Part shown: piece after piece, positions 33,367 to 42,228 of the stretch
Position numbering within the stretch: position 1 is the first letter of the stretch
Layout: every line of letters starts with the position of its first letter
Origin: Arenimonas sp.
GTDB taxonomy: Bacteria; Pseudomonadota; Alphaproteobacteria; Rhizobiales; Rhizobiaceae
Assembly (NCBI GenBank): GCA_019459145.1
Contig: JAIBEK010000053.1
Coordinates: 1-64,000 of the forward strand
Direction of reading: 5' to 3'
Length of the DNA: 64,000 nucleotides
Translations under genes and position numbers: made by a program
Notes under the pieces: model-generated
What the model saw: the letters and a program-made list of their open reading frames with translations, nothing else
What the model was told of the DNA's origin: nothing
Database searches by the model: none

Positions 33367-34590
33367 GTGGCTGGGACAGAGGCAAAGGGCGAAATGGCCG
33401 ATTGGCGGAGGCTGCCGGGGGCGATCTGGGCGATCGGCTTCGTCTCGCTGTTCATGGATATCTCCTCCGAAATGATCCACGCGGTGCTGCCGCTCTATCT
33501 GGTCACCGTCCTCGGCACGTCGACGCTGACGGTGGGCATCATCGAGGGGATCGCCGAGGCAACAGCGGCGATCACCAAGGTGTTTTCCGGCGCGATCAGC
33601 GACTGGCTGGGAAAGCGAAAGCTGCTGGCCGCTCTCGGCTACGGGCTGGCCGCCCTCACCAAGCCAGTCTTTCCGCTCGCGCCGAGCGTCGCCTGGCTGA
33701 TCGCCGCCCGTTTCGTCGATCGCATCGGCAAGGGCATTCGCGGCGCGCCGCGCGACGCGCTGGTGGCCGACATATCCCCACCGGACCTGCGCGGCGCAAG
33801 CTTCGGGCTCCGGCAGTCTCTGGATACGCTCGGCGCCCTGCTCGGGCCGCTGCTGGCCATCGTCTTCATGTGGGCGCTCAGCAATGATTTCACCCTCGTC
33901 TTCTGGATCGCCGTCATTCCCGCCTTCATCTCGGCCGGGCTGATCATTGTTGCGGTGAAGGAGCCGAAGCGGGAGGCGCCGGCGCGCAAGGTGCGCATGC
34001 CGCTCAGCCGCAGCGAACTCCGGCGGCTGAGCAGCAGTTACTGGTGGGTGGTCGCGGTCGCGTCGGCCTTCACGCTCGCTCGGTTCAGCGAAGCCTTCCT
34101 CCTGCTGAAGGGCCAGGACATCGGACTGTCGCTCGCTTTCGTGCCGGCGGTGATGGTGGTGATGAATGCCGCCTATTTCCTCTCCGCCTATCCGGTCGGG
34201 GCACTGTCGGACAGGATGAGCCGGACGAGACCGCTGGTCGCCGGCCTCGTGCTGCTGCTCGCCGCCGACCTGGTGCTCGCCTTCTCGTCGGGTTTCGCCG
34301 GTCTTGCGCTCGGCGCGACGCTCTGGGGCCTGCACATGGGTTTTACCCAGGGATTGCTGGCAACCCTCGTTGCCGACACCGCGCCGGCCGAACTGCGCGG
34401 CACGGCCTTCGGCATGTTCAATCTCGTCACCGGCCTCGCCCTGCTGGCAGCCAGCGTCATCGCCGGGCTGCTCTGGGACGCGACCGGCCCGACCGGGACC
34501 TTTCTCGGCGGTGCCGGTTTCACCGTGCTGACGCTCGCGGGCCTGCTGCTGCTCGAAGCCAGACGCCGGCGAAACGGCGTGGCGCGGTGA
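33367..34590 (+). CDS. MFS transporter
   Basis: A 407-residue inner-membrane protein with 12 predicted helices. MFS loop motif A is seen as GAISDWLGKRK (about residues 76-86) and again as GALSDRMSRTR. RIGKGIRGAPRDALVAD near 120 is typical of a branch of uncharacterised bacterial MFS exporters. The GTG start at 33367 follows GAGGAGGGG. The substrate is unknown. Confidence 0.85.
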   Translation: MAGTEAKGEMADWRRLPGAIWAIGFVSLFMDISSEMIHAVLPLYLVTVLGTSTLTVGIIEGIAEATAAITKVFSGAISDWLGKRKLLAALGYGLAALTKPVFPLAPSVAWLIAARFVDRIGKGIRGAPRDALVADISPPDLRGASFGLRQSLDTLGALLGPLLAIVFMWALSNDFTLVFWIAVIPAFISAGLIIVAVKEPKREAPARKVRMPLSRSELRRLSSSYWWVVAVASAFTLARFSEAFLLLKGQDIGLSLAFVPAVMVVMNAAYFLSAYPVGALSDRMSRTRPLVAGLVLLLAADLVLAFSSGFAGLALGATLWGLHMGFTQGLLATLVADTAPAELRGTAFGMFNLVTGLALLAASVIAGLLWDATGPTGTFLGGAGFTVLTLAGLLLLEARRRRNGVAR

Positions 34591-34618
34591 GCGGACGATC
34601 TTGATGACTGGAGAAGGC

Positions 34619-34692
34619 TGGAGCGGGTGAAGGGAATCGAACCCTCGTATTCAGCTTGGGAAGCTGCTGCTCTACCATTGAGCTACACCCGC
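34619..34692 (-). tRNA. tRNA-Gly (anticodon CCC)
   Basis: On the minus strand GCGGGTGTAGCTCAATGG starts the acceptor and D arms, CTTCCCAAG holds the anticodon CCC, GGTTCGATTCC is the T arm, and the 3' end CACCCGCTCCA pairs with the 5' acceptor and carries an encoded CCA. The first anticodon-stem pair is a G-A mismatch. The gene sits alone between the MFS gene and dcd. Confidence 0.95.
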
Positions 34693-34757
34693 ACGGCCCG
34701 CACAGTTCCAACAGATGCGGCGGCCTGTCAAGAGAGAAAGCGGTCGGCCGGTGGCGT

Positions 34758-35855
34758 TCAGCCGAGGCGGAAATGCTTGGACAGCTTCAACCCTTGTGCC
34801 TGGTAGTTGGAGCCGAGGCCGGAGCCGTAGAGGCCTTGCGGACGGTCCTGCATGTGTTCGTAGACGAGCCGGCCGATCACCTGGCCATGCTCCAGAATGA
34901 AGGGCACTTCGTGGCTGCGCACTTCCAAGACCGCGCGGCTTCCCGAGCCGCCGGCGGCGGCATGGCCGAAGCCCGGATCGAAGAAGCCGGCATAGTGCAC
35001 GCGGAACTCGCCGACCAGCGGATCATAGGGCGTCATTTCGGCCGCATAGAGCGGCGGCACATGCACCGCCTCGTTGGAGACGAGAATGTAGAACTCGTCC
35101 GGATCGAGGATGAGCTCGTCGGCGCCGCGGCTGTAGAGCGGCTCCCAGAAGTCGAGCACGTCGTGGGCGGCCTTCTTGTCGACGTCGATCACGCCGGTAT
35201 GGTGCTTGCCGCGGTAGCCGATCAGGCCGTCGTCGCCGGTGCCCTTCAGGTCGATCGACAGCGCGATGCCGCCGCCCGAGACGTTTGGCGCTTCGCTGGC
35301 GACCAGCGTTTCCGTCGCATGCAGGTCGAGAAGTTCACGCTCGCCAAGCAGCGCCTGACCGACGCGGAAGCGGATCTGCGATAGACGCGAGCCGCGCCGC
35401 ACGATGACCGGGAAGGTGCGCGGGCTGATCTCCAGATAGAGCGGTCCCTTGTAGCCGGCCGGGATCTTGTCGAATTCCTGGGCGTAATCGACCATGACGC
35501 GGGTGAAGATGTCGAGGCGGCCGGTCGAACTCTTCGGATTGGCCGAGGCCGACATTTCAGCCGGCAGGTCGAGGCTCTCCATCAGGGGCACGATGTAAAC
35601 GCAGCCGGTCTCCAAAACGGCGCCGTTTTCAAGATCGATCTCGTGCAGGGTCAGCCGTTCGAGCTTGTCGGCAACCGTGTGAGCGCGGCCGGGCATGAAG
35701 CTCGCGCGCACACGCAGCGCCTTCGCGCCCAGCCGAAGGTCGAGGCTGGCCGGCTGGATCTGGTCATGATCGAGCATCGTCTCGCTCATCAGCCGGCCCT
35801 CGCCGAAGAGCGTGCCGATGGCGCTGTCCGAGAGAATGCCCGTGGTCCTGGTCAT
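34758..35855 (-). CDS. dcd: 2'-deoxycytidine 5'-triphosphate deaminase
   Basis: A 365-residue protein of the long, two-lobed DCD form found in alphaproteobacteria. It deaminates dCTP to dUTP for thymidylate synthesis. Motifs include IQPASLDLRLG near residue 36, SANPKSSTGRLDIFTRVMVD near 105, and a second repeat with LIGYRGKHHTGVIDVDKKA and VHYAGFFDPGFGHAAAGGSG. ATG at 35855 follows AGGAAGACG; the longer frame upstream overlaps the SAM-II leader region and is rejected. It is divergent from metZ. Confidence 0.92.
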   Translation of the reverse strand: MTRTTGILSDSAIGTLFGEGRLMSETMLDHDQIQPASLDLRLGAKALRVRASFMPGRAHTVADKLERLTLHEIDLENGAVLETGCVYIVPLMESLDLPAEMSASANPKSSTGRLDIFTRVMVDYAQEFDKIPAGYKGPLYLEISPRTFPVIVRRGSRLSQIRFRVGQALLGERELLDLHATETLVASEAPNVSGGGIALSIDLKGTGDDGLIGYRGKHHTGVIDVDKKAAHDVLDFWEPLYSRGADELILDPDEFYILVSNEAVHVPPLYAAEMTPYDPLVGEFRVHYAGFFDPGFGHAAAGGSGSRAVLEVRSHEVPFILEHGQVIGRLVYEHMQDRPQGLYGSGLGSNYQAQGLKLSKHFRLG

Positions 35856-35935
35856 CTTTTCGTCTTCCTGTTTGGGCCAGACAAAACCAAAGTCGAGGAA
35901 TTGACGCAAGCCCGCGATGGGCGTAAGGCAGGCTT

Positions 35936-36000
35936 ATCCCGTGGTGATTTGGCCGGTCGGCTTGCAGCCACGTTAAACAAATGGCTAAAGAGACCGGGTG
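35936..36000 (+). ncRNA. SAM-II riboswitch
   Basis: CCCGTGGTGATTTGGCCGG, then CAGCCACGTTAAACAA and GGCTAAAGAGACCGGG: these are the stem, loop and pseudoknot blocks of the SAM-II class, which in alphaproteobacteria precedes metA/metX/metZ genes. The 5' CCCGTGG pairs with CCACG and the loop bases pair with the 3' GGCTAAAG/ACCGGG tail. It lies about 57 bases before metZ, immediately ahead of an intrinsic terminator, so SAM should shut off metZ. Confidence 0.93.
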
Positions 36001-36005
36001 CTAGA

Positions 36006-36036
36006 AACCGGTCCGATTTCGCGACCGGTTTTTTTG
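36006..36036 (+). terminator. Intrinsic terminator linked to the SAM-II riboswitch
   Basis: AACCGGTC (36006-36013) pairs with GACCGGTT (36023-36030), followed by an unbroken T run to about 36035. It directly follows the riboswitch and precedes the metZ ribosome site, so it is likely the expression platform. The tail ACCGGG of the riboswitch (about 35993-35998) could compete with the terminator arm GACCGGTT. Confidence 0.85.
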
Positions 36037-36056
36037 TATTCGAAAGGCTGAAAGGC

Positions 36057-37241
36057 ATGAGCAAGAACTGGCGTCCGGCAACCCAACTGGTCCATGGTGG
36101 AACTCTTCGCTCGCCCTATGGCGAGACGTCCGAGGCGATCTTCCTGACGCAGGGCTTCGTCTATGAAAGCTCGGAAGCGGCGGAAGCACGCTTCAAGGGT
36201 GAGACGGACGGCTATATCTACGCTCGCTACGGCAGCCCGACCAACGACATGTTCGAAAAGCGCATGTGCCTCCTGGAAGGCGCCGAAGACGCGCGCGCCA
36301 TGGCCTCCGGCATGGCGGCGGTCGCGGCCGCCGTGCTGTGCCAGGTGAAGGCCGGCGACCATATCGTCGCCGCCCGCGCCCTGTTCGGCTCCTGCCGCTA
36401 TGTCGTCGAGACGCTGGCGCCGCGCTACGGCGTGGAATGCACGCTGGTCGACGGCCGGGACCTAGCGAACTGGGAAGCCGCGATCCGGCCGAACACCAAG
36501 GTGATGTTCCTCGAAAGCCCGACCAACCCGACGCTCGAAGTGGTCGACATCGCCGGCGTCGCCAGGCTCGCCGACCAGGTCGGCGCCACGCTGATCGTCG
36601 ACAATGTCTTCGCCACCCCCCTGTTCCAGAAGCCGCTCGAACTTGGCGCCCATATCGTCGTCTATTCGGCGACCAAGCATATCGACGGACAGGGCCGCTG
36701 CCTCGGCGGCGTCGTGCTCTCGTCGAAGGACTGGATCACCGAGAACCTGCAGGACTATTTCCGCCATACCGGCCCGGCCATGTCGCCGTTCAATGCCTGG
36801 ACCCTGCTGAAAGGTGTCGAGACGCTGCCGCTGCGCGTCAAGCAGCAGACGGCCAATGCAGCCGCAATCGCCGACTTCCTGGCCGAGCAGCCGCAGGTGG
36901 CCAAGGTGATCTATCCCGGTCGCGCCGACCATCCGCAGGCCGACATCGTCGCCAAGCAGATGACCGGCGGTTCGACGCTCGTCGCCTTCGAGATGAAGGG
37001 TGGCAAGGACGCGGCCTTCAAGCTGCAGAACGCGCTGGAAATCGTCAAGATCTCCAACAATCTCGGCGACGCCAAGAGCCTGATCACCCATCCAGCCACG
37101 ACGACGCACAAAAACCTGACCGACGAGGCGCGCGCCGAACTCGGCATGTCCGGCGGGACGGTGCGTCTTTCCTGCGGCATCGAGGATACGCAGGACCTGC
37201 TCGAGGACTTTGCTCGCGCGATTTCAAGCGTCAGTGCCTGA
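36057..37241 (+). CDS. metZ: O-succinylhomoserine sulfhydrylase
   Basis: A 394-residue PLP enzyme of the Cys/Met metabolism family that makes homocysteine from O-succinylhomoserine and sulfide. PLP lysine about residue 207 in VVYSATKHIDGQGRCLGG; other motifs are YIYARYGSPTNDMFEKR, ARAMASGMAAVAAA and SLITHPATTTH. MetZ is favoured over MetY by length and by IDGQGRCLGG. The ATG at 36057 (MSKNWRPATQL) is kept; the open frame upstream spans the riboswitch and is not coding. Regulated by the SAM-II riboswitch. Confidence 0.94.
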   Translation: MSKNWRPATQLVHGGTLRSPYGETSEAIFLTQGFVYESSEAAEARFKGETDGYIYARYGSPTNDMFEKRMCLLEGAEDARAMASGMAAVAAAVLCQVKAGDHIVAARALFGSCRYVVETLAPRYGVECTLVDGRDLANWEAAIRPNTKVMFLESPTNPTLEVVDIAGVARLADQVGATLIVDNVFATPLFQKPLELGAHIVVYSATKHIDGQGRCLGGVVLSSKDWITENLQDYFRHTGPAMSPFNAWTLLKGVETLPLRVKQQTANAAAIADFLAEQPQVAKVIYPGRADHPQADIVAKQMTGGSTLVAFEMKGGKDAAFKLQNALEIVKISNNLGDAKSLITHPATTTHKNLTDEARAELGMSGGTVRLSCGIEDTQDLLEDFARAISSVSA

Positions 37242-37445
37242 GCGCGGCTCTCGCCTGGCAAGGCCCCAGAAAAGTCCGGGTGAGCGTCTTGCGCGCCCGG
37301 ACTGCGGCCCTTAACCCCATCCATTAGCATTAACAACGAAATCTCTGCCGGGCCGGTCGCTTTGGCCGGCCGGTGCGCTTGTATTTTTCCTTCATCGCGC
37401 CATGCTGTAGGCTATGCTTAGCGAAGCTTTAAAAAGGTCCCGTGC

Positions 37446-37838
37446 ATGTATCGCGCCGTGACACGCGACATCGAGGTCAGTGTCGAACCCTATTACCTGG
37501 AGGAGCAATCCGATCCGGAGGACAGCCGCTATGTCTGGGGCTACCGAATCGTGATCGCCAACCACTCGACGGTGCCGGTGCGGCTCATGCAGCGCTACTG
37601 GCACATCACCGACCAGAACGGCCAGGTCGACGAAGTGCACGGACCCGGCGTGATCGGCGAGCAGCCGCGTCTGAGGCCCGGCGATACCTATGAATATTCC
37701 TCGGGCTGCCCGCTCGATACGCCGTCGGGCATGATGTTCGGCCACTACCAGATGGAAGCCGAAAACGGCGAGGTCTTCGAGGTCGCCATTCCCGCCTTTT
37801 CGCTCGATGCGCCGGGCATGTTGCGCGTGCTGAACTGA
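37446..37838 (+). CDS. apaG: ApaG domain protein
   Basis: A 130-residue single-domain protein (DUF525/ApaG): [40 protein letters not shown] and [18 protein letters not shown] are the diagnostic segments. ApaG is a fibronectin-III-like fold protein linked to Co2+/Mg2+ homeostasis and Ap4A metabolism in enterics, with unclear biochemistry. It is convergent with hslO. Confidence 0.95.
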   Translation: MYRAVTRDIEVSVEPYYLEEQSDPEDSRYVWGYRIVIANHSTVPVRLMQRYWHITDQNGQVDEVHGPGVIGEQPRLRPGDTYEYSSGCPLDTPSGMMFGHYQMEAENGEVFEVAIPAFSLDAPGMLRVLN

Positions 37839-37840
37839 AA

Positions 37841-37864
37841 ACGGCGAGGCCTTGGCCACGCCGT
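37841..37864. terminator. Hairpin between convergent apaG and hslO
   Basis: ACGGCG (37841-37846) pairs with CGCCGT (37859-37864), with an inner GGCC/GGCC pairing. No long T run; moderate candidate for a shared stop. Confidence 0.4.
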
Positions 37865-37892
37865 CTCGCCTGTTTCACATTCTCGCCCCTGC

Positions 37893-38885
37893 TCAGGCGT
37901 TGACGACTTCCGCCGCCTCATAGCGATAGGTGGTCGAGCAGAACTCGCAGGTGACCGTGATCGCACCATCCGTCTGGCTGGCCTCGATCTCCTCCTCAGA
38001 GAAGCTCGACAGGACGCCCTTGATCTTGTCGCGCGAGCAGCTGCAGCGATCATAGACCGCATGCGGTTCATAGACCCGCACGCCGCGCTCGTGGAACAGG
38101 CGGAACAGCAGGCGTTCCACACCGATCTGCGGATCGGTCAGCTCGTCGGCGTCGACCGTGTCGACCAGCATGCGCGCTTCCGCCCAGGCGTCGTCCTCCG
38201 AATGCGGCCGGTCGCCGTTGTCCCCGTCGCCGCCATGCAGGTCGGAGTGGCGCATGCGCTCCGGCGCCTCGGGCAGGAACTGGGCGATCAGGCCCCCGGC
38301 ACGCCAGGTGCGGCGCGGACGGCCTTCTTCGTCGCGATCGAAGAACTCGGCGGCACCGAGGCGAACCCGCGTCGGGATCTGCTCCGACTGGCGGAAATAG
38401 ACGCCGGCAATGTCCTCGAGCGAGGCGCCGTCGAGCGGCACGATGCCTTGATAGGGCTGCATGAAATTGCCCTGATCGATGGTCAGCGCCAAAACGCCCG
38501 CGCCCAGCAACTGCTCGGGCGAGGTGCGGCCGGCAGCGACAGCTTCGGCCAGGCGCTCCTCGTCGAAGCGGGCATAGGCGCGGACATTTTCCGGCGAGGC
38601 GAAGTCCGCAACCAGAAGATCGACCGGACCGTCGCTCTTGGTCTGGACGGTGAACTTGCCCTCGAACTTCAGCGACGTGCCGATCAGTACGGTGAGTACG
38701 ATCGCCTCGGCCAGCAGCCGGGCAACCGGCTCGGGATAATCGTGGCGGGCAAGAATGGCATTTAGCAAGGGACCGATCTGCACGGCGCGACCGCGCACGT
38801 CGAGCCCCTCCACCTGGAAGGGCACGACCCGGTCATCACCGGCGAAACCGAATTCGCCAAGCTCGGCAGGCCTGTTCGTCATCAT
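37893..38885 (-). CDS. hslO: Redox-regulated chaperone Hsp33
   Basis: A 330-residue cytoplasmic holdase that protects proteins under oxidative stress. The C-terminal zinc switch is CxC...CxxC: YDRCSCSRDKI and VTCEFCSTTYR. The long N-terminal chaperone domain includes FTVQTKSDGPVDLLVADF and NFMQPYQGIVPLDG. Start at ATG 38885 with AGGAGTACA upstream; another ATG follows directly (38882). An acidic insert (GGDGDNGDRPHSEDDAWAEA) near residue 215 is long for the family. It lies downstream of argF on the same strand. Confidence 0.95.
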   Translation of the reverse strand: MMTNRPAELGEFGFAGDDRVVPFQVEGLDVRGRAVQIGPLLNAILARHDYPEPVARLLAEAIVLTVLIGTSLKFEGKFTVQTKSDGPVDLLVADFASPENVRAYARFDEERLAEAVAAGRTSPEQLLGAGVLALTIDQGNFMQPYQGIVPLDGASLEDIAGVYFRQSEQIPTRVRLGAAEFFDRDEEGRPRRTWRAGGLIAQFLPEAPERMRHSDLHGGDGDNGDRPHSEDDAWAEARMLVDTVDADELTDPQIGVERLLFRLFHERGVRVYEPHAVYDRCSCSRDKIKGVLSSFSEEEIEASQTDGAITVTCEFCSTTYRYEAAEVVNA

Positions 38886-39029
38886 TGTACTCCTGGCGCC
38901 CTGGCGCTCGAACATTCAGAGGCGCTGGGCCTCTTTCTCAACGGCTCAAATGGGAACCGGGCGGAAAAAGATCAAGCGCGACGAAAGCTCTTGTTCCGCC
39001 GCATGATCTTCAGGCCTCCGATGCCGCGA

Positions 39030-39947
39030 TCAGATGGCGCCGAGGCACCAGGCCAGGATCGACTTCTGCGCATGCAGGCGGTTTTCCGCCTCATCGAACA
39101 CGACCGACTGCGGACCGTCGATCACCTCGTCGGTCACCTCCTCGCCGCGATGAGCCGGCAAGCAATGCATGAACAGTGCTTCCGTTCCCGCCTGTTTCAT
39201 CAGCGCAGCATTGACCTGGAACGGCTGGAAGACATTGTGACCGCGCGCCTTGTGCTCCTGGTTCATCGAGATCCAGGTATCGGTGACCACCGCATCGGCA
39301 CCGGCGACCGCACGCTCGGCCTCATGGCACAGCATGATCTCGCCGCCATTGTTGCGCGCCCAATTGAGGATCTTGGCGTCCGGCTCGGAACCGAGCGGCA
39401 CGGCCATGTTCATGCGATAGCCGAAACGGGCGGAACCCTCGACCAGCGAATGCAGGACATTGTTGCCGTCGCCGGTCCAGGCGATCGTCTTGCCCTTGAT
39501 CGGGCCGCGATGTTCCTCGAAGGTCATCACGTCGGCCATGATCTGGCAGGGATGAGTGCTGTCGGTCAGCGCATTGATCACCGGAACCGTGGCATGCTCG
39601 GCCATTTCCAGCAGCCGCGCGTGGTCGGTGGTGCGGATCATGATCGCGTCGACATAGCGCGACAGGACCTTGGCCGTGTCGCCAATGGTTTCGGCGCGGC
39701 CGAGCTGCATCTCGGTGCCGGACAGGAACAGCGTCTCGCCGCCGAGCTGGCGCATGCCAACGTCGAAGGAGACGCGGGTGCGGGTCGACGGCTTTTCGAA
39801 GATCATCGCCAGCATCTTGCCGGAAAGCGGCTTTTCGGCGGTGCCGGCCTTGGTCGACTGCTTGCGCGTCTTGGCGTCCTCCAGGATCAGCCGGAGGTCG
39901 GGTGCCGTCATGGCGGAGAGATCGAGAAAATGCTTCGGGGATGCCAT
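39030..39947 (-). CDS. argF: Ornithine carbamoyltransferase
   Basis: A 305-residue enzyme that makes citrulline from ornithine and carbamoyl phosphate in arginine synthesis. Carbamoyl-phosphate motifs STRTR (residues 54-58) and HPCQ (132-135), and the ornithine motif [13 protein letters not shown] near 265, are all intact. It follows argD by 7 bases, clearly an operon. Confidence 0.97.
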   Translation of the reverse strand: MASPKHFLDLSAMTAPDLRLILEDAKTRKQSTKAGTAEKPLSGKMLAMIFEKPSTRTRVSFDVGMRQLGGETLFLSGTEMQLGRAETIGDTAKVLSRYVDAIMIRTTDHARLLEMAEHATVPVINALTDSTHPCQIMADVMTFEEHRGPIKGKTIAWTGDGNNVLHSLVEGSARFGYRMNMAVPLGSEPDAKILNWARNNGGEIMLCHEAERAVAGADAVVTDTWISMNQEHKARGHNVFQPFQVNAALMKQAGTEALFMHCLPAHRGEEVTDEVIDGPQSVVFDEAENRLHAQKSILAWCLGAI

Positions 39948-39954
39948 GTCTTGC

Positions 39955-41166
39955 TTACCTGCCCTGGTTCGATGACGCCGCTTTGAGCTTGTCCTGCAAA
40001 TGCTCGGCCGCCTGTTCGATGCGCTTCAAGCCTTCCCGTGCCTCCTCGACCGTGACGATCAGCGGGGGCAGAAGACGGATGACGTTGTCGCCGGCGGGAA
40101 CACCCAGCACATGCTGATCGCGCATCGCCATCAGCAGGTCGGTGTTGGGCACCTTCGCCTTGATGCCGAGCATCAGGCCCTCGCCGCGGATTTCCTCGAT
40201 GATCTCGGGGAAGCGATCCTTGAGCGAGGCGAGACCCTGGCGGAAGACAAGCGCGACGTCGCGGACGTGTTCGAGGAAGCCATCCGCCAGCACGACGTCG
40301 AGCACGCCATTGCCGACCGCCATGGCGAGCGGATTGCCGCCATAGGTCGAACCATGGGTGCCGGCCTTCATGCCGGAGGCCGCTTCTTCCGTCGCCAGGC
40401 AGGCGCCGAGCGGGAAGCCGCCGCCGATACCCTTGGCAACCGCCATGATGTCCGGGGTAATGCCGGCCCATTCGTAGGCAAAGAGCTTCCCGGTCCGGCC
40501 GACACCGCACTGGACCTCGTCCAGCACCAGCAGCAGGCCATGCTCGTCGCAGATCTGGCGAAGCGCGCGGAGGAATTCGTTGGAGGCGGTGCGCAGGCCG
40601 CCCTCGCCCTGCACCGGCTCGATCAGGATCGCCGCCGTCTCGTCGGTGATCGCCGCCTTCACCGCGTCGAGATCGCCGAACGGCACCTGGTCGAAGCCGG
40701 GCGCCTTGGGGCCGAAGCCTTCGAGATATTTCTCCTGCCCACCGGCGGCGATCGTCGCGATGGTGCGGCCGTGGAAGGCGCCTTCGAAGGTGATGATGTG
40801 AAAGCGTTCGGGATGGCCCTTGACGAACTGGTAGCGACGCGCGGTCTTGATGGCGCATTCCAGCGCCTCGGCGCCTGAGTTGGTGAAGAAGACGCGATCG
40901 GCGAAAGTCGCCTCGGTCAGCCGGCGACCGAGCGTCTCCTGGCCGGGGACGTCATAGAGGTTGGAGAGGTGCCAGACCTTGCCGGCCTGCGTCGTCAGCG
41001 CCTCGATCAGGTGCGGATGGGCATGACCGAGCGAATTGACCGCGACTCCGGCGGCGAAATCGAGATAGCGGTCGCCATCCTCGGTCACCAGCCATACGCC
41101 CTCGCCTCGCTCGAACCGCAAGGGTGCGCGCATATAGGTCTGGTAGAGGGGCGAGGCTTCGGCCAT
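39955..41166 (-). CDS. argD: Acetylornithine aminotransferase
   Basis: A 403-residue class III PLP aminotransferase of arginine synthesis. Substrate-binding segments [17 protein letters not shown] and [17 protein letters not shown], the [15 protein letters not shown] motif, and the PLP lysine about residue 245 in [15 protein letters not shown] are present. ATG at 41166 ([13 protein letters not shown]) follows AAGGAG. The frame opens further upstream, through a hairpin region, and that part is unlikely to be translated. It heads the argD-argF-hslO run. Confidence 0.95.
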   Translation of the reverse strand: MAEASPLYQTYMRAPLRFERGEGVWLVTEDGDRYLDFAAGVAVNSLGHAHPHLIEALTTQAGKVWHLSNLYDVPGQETLGRRLTEATFADRVFFTNSGAEALECAIKTARRYQFVKGHPERFHIITFEGAFHGRTIATIAAGGQEKYLEGFGPKAPGFDQVPFGDLDAVKAAITDETAAILIEPVQGEGGLRTASNEFLRALRQICDEHGLLLVLDEVQCGVGRTGKLFAYEWAGITPDIMAVAKGIGGGFPLGACLATEEAASGMKAGTHGSTYGGNPLAMAVGNGVLDVVLADGFLEHVRDVALVFRQGLASLKDRFPEIIEEIRGEGLMLGIKAKVPNTDLLMAMRDQHVLGVPAGDNVIRLLPPLIVTVEEAREGLKRIEQAAEHLQDKLKAASSNQGR

Positions 41167-41240
41167 GGTGAAAACACTCCTTCGGGAGGGCTTGACTGGG
41201 ACTAGGGGCAGTTCTGATTTCGCCGCGATCACGGCCATGA

Positions 41241-41268
41241 AAAATCAAAAATGCCGCCTTGCGGCGGC
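41241..41268 (-). terminator. Terminator-like hairpin in the argD leader
   Basis: On the minus strand GCCGCC-GCAA-GGCGGC (41268-41253) has a GNRA loop and is followed by ATTTTTGATTTTTC. That is a good intrinsic terminator shape, yet it lies upstream of argD with no minus-strand gene before it. See the pairing with the hairpin at 41335-41355. Confidence 0.55.
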
Positions 41269-41604
41269 GGTCGCACTATCGACATTTCGTCCTTGCCTGT
41301 CAACGAAACAGCGCGCCGCGCCTGAATTTTCGGCCCGCCGCAAGGCTTGCGGCGGCATTTGTGCACTGCGCACGACCGCGACGCGTCAGGGTAGCAAGTT
41401 GGGGAAAACCTCAAAATCGATTCGCGATGATTCGCCCGACTCTTGTCACGGAGTCAGCCCGGCACTAGGTTAATACTCAATAAAGAAACTGCATGCGGCG
41501 GAACCAGTCACCGACAGTGTCGAGGCGAGTTTGTTTCGGATAGCTCCGAAGCAACGGTGAGCGATTCTGCCATCACATATCGCGAGCGGCGGAGAGATAA
41601 CGGC
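41269..41604. other. Intergenic region between argD and gcrA, with five GANTC sites
   Basis: It contains the argD leader hairpins on the left and the gcrA promoter on the right. GANTC methylation sites are at 41419-41423, 41429-41433, 41438-41442, 41451-41455 and 41563-41567; the first four span 37 bases. No small gene with a ribosome site is seen. Confidence 0.6.
41335..41355 (-). promoter_or_regulatory. Second hairpin, possible antiterminator partner
   Basis: CCGCCGCAA and TTGCGGCGG form a perfect 9-base stem around GCC (minus strand). The TTGCGGCGG arm can pair equally with the CCGCCGCAA of the terminator hairpin at 41253-41270, so the two structures are mutually exclusive. A TTGACA box lies between them, so an alternative reading is that transcription starts after this hairpin. 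Confidence 0.4.
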
Positions 41605-42141
41605 ATGAATTGGACGGATGAGCGCGTCGAGAGACTGAAGCGGCTTTGGGCGGAAGGCCTGAGCGCGAGCCAGATCGCGGCACAACTGGGCGGCGTGAGC
41701 CGCAATGCCGTGATCGGCAAGGTGCACCGGCTGAACCTGCCGGGCCGCGCCAAGGCCGGCGGCAGCACCGCTGCCTCGCGGGCAGCCAAGCGCCCGGCAC
41801 CGGCGCCGCGCCCGGCAAACTACCCCTCCCGCGTCACGACCCGCACGGTCGCGCGGGCCGCGGGAGCGAACATGCTGAAGGAAGAGATCGAGATCGACGG
41901 CGTCGAAACCGTTGAGATCCGTCCGGTCGGCAATGTCATCCTGCCGATTTCGCGCAAGCTGGTGTTGACCGAACTGACCGAGCGCACCTGTAAATGGCCG
42001 ATCGGCGATCCGATGAAGGACGATTTCCACTTCTGCGGTTGCGAATCCGCCGATACCTCACCCTATTGCAGCTACCATGCCAAGCTGGCCTACCAGCCCG
42101 TCGGTGAACGCCGCAAGGCGGCAAACGCCGCAGCGCGCTGA
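41605..42141 (+). CDS. gcrA: GcrA cell cycle regulator
   Basis: A 178-residue cell-cycle transcription factor that works with sigma-70 RNA polymerase at CcrM-methylated promoters. N terminus MNWTDERVERLKRLWAEGLS and the HTH (QIAAQLGGVSRNAVIGKVHR), an Ala/Pro-rich linker, and the C-terminal domain (TCKWPIGDPMKDDFHFCG, YCSYHAKLAYQP) are standard. The upstream frame extension is unlikely; ATG 41605 has GGAGAG. The promoter region holds the GANTC cluster. Confidence 0.96.
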   Translation: MNWTDERVERLKRLWAEGLSASQIAAQLGGVSRNAVIGKVHRLNLPGRAKAGGSTAASRAAKRPAPAPRPANYPSRVTTRTVARAAGANMLKEEIEIDGVETVEIRPVGNVILPISRKLVLTELTERTCKWPIGDPMKDDFHFCGCESADTSPYCSYHAKLAYQPVGERRKAANAAAR

Positions 42142-42173
42142 GCGTTGCCCGGTTGCGGCAATGACTGAAATGC

Positions 42174-42203
42174 AAAACGGGCCGCACGGGCCCGTTTTCT
42201 TGT
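42174..42203 (+). terminator. Intrinsic terminator after gcrA
   Basis: AAAACGGGCC (42174-42183) pairs with GGCCCGTTTT (42189-42198), then CTTGTT. It lies between convergent gcrA and phoB and probably stops both. Confidence 0.75.
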
Positions 42204-42228
42204 TGTCCCACCCGAACTGATCCGGGCG

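Noticed and set aside
35643-36056. N-terminal extension of metZ
   Set aside because: It would read through the SAM-II riboswitch and terminator; known MetZ proteins start at the ATG 36057.
37273-37303. Terminator after metZ (AGTCCGGG...CCCGGACT)
   Set aside because: The stem is good but there is no T run and the loop is long; not enough to call.
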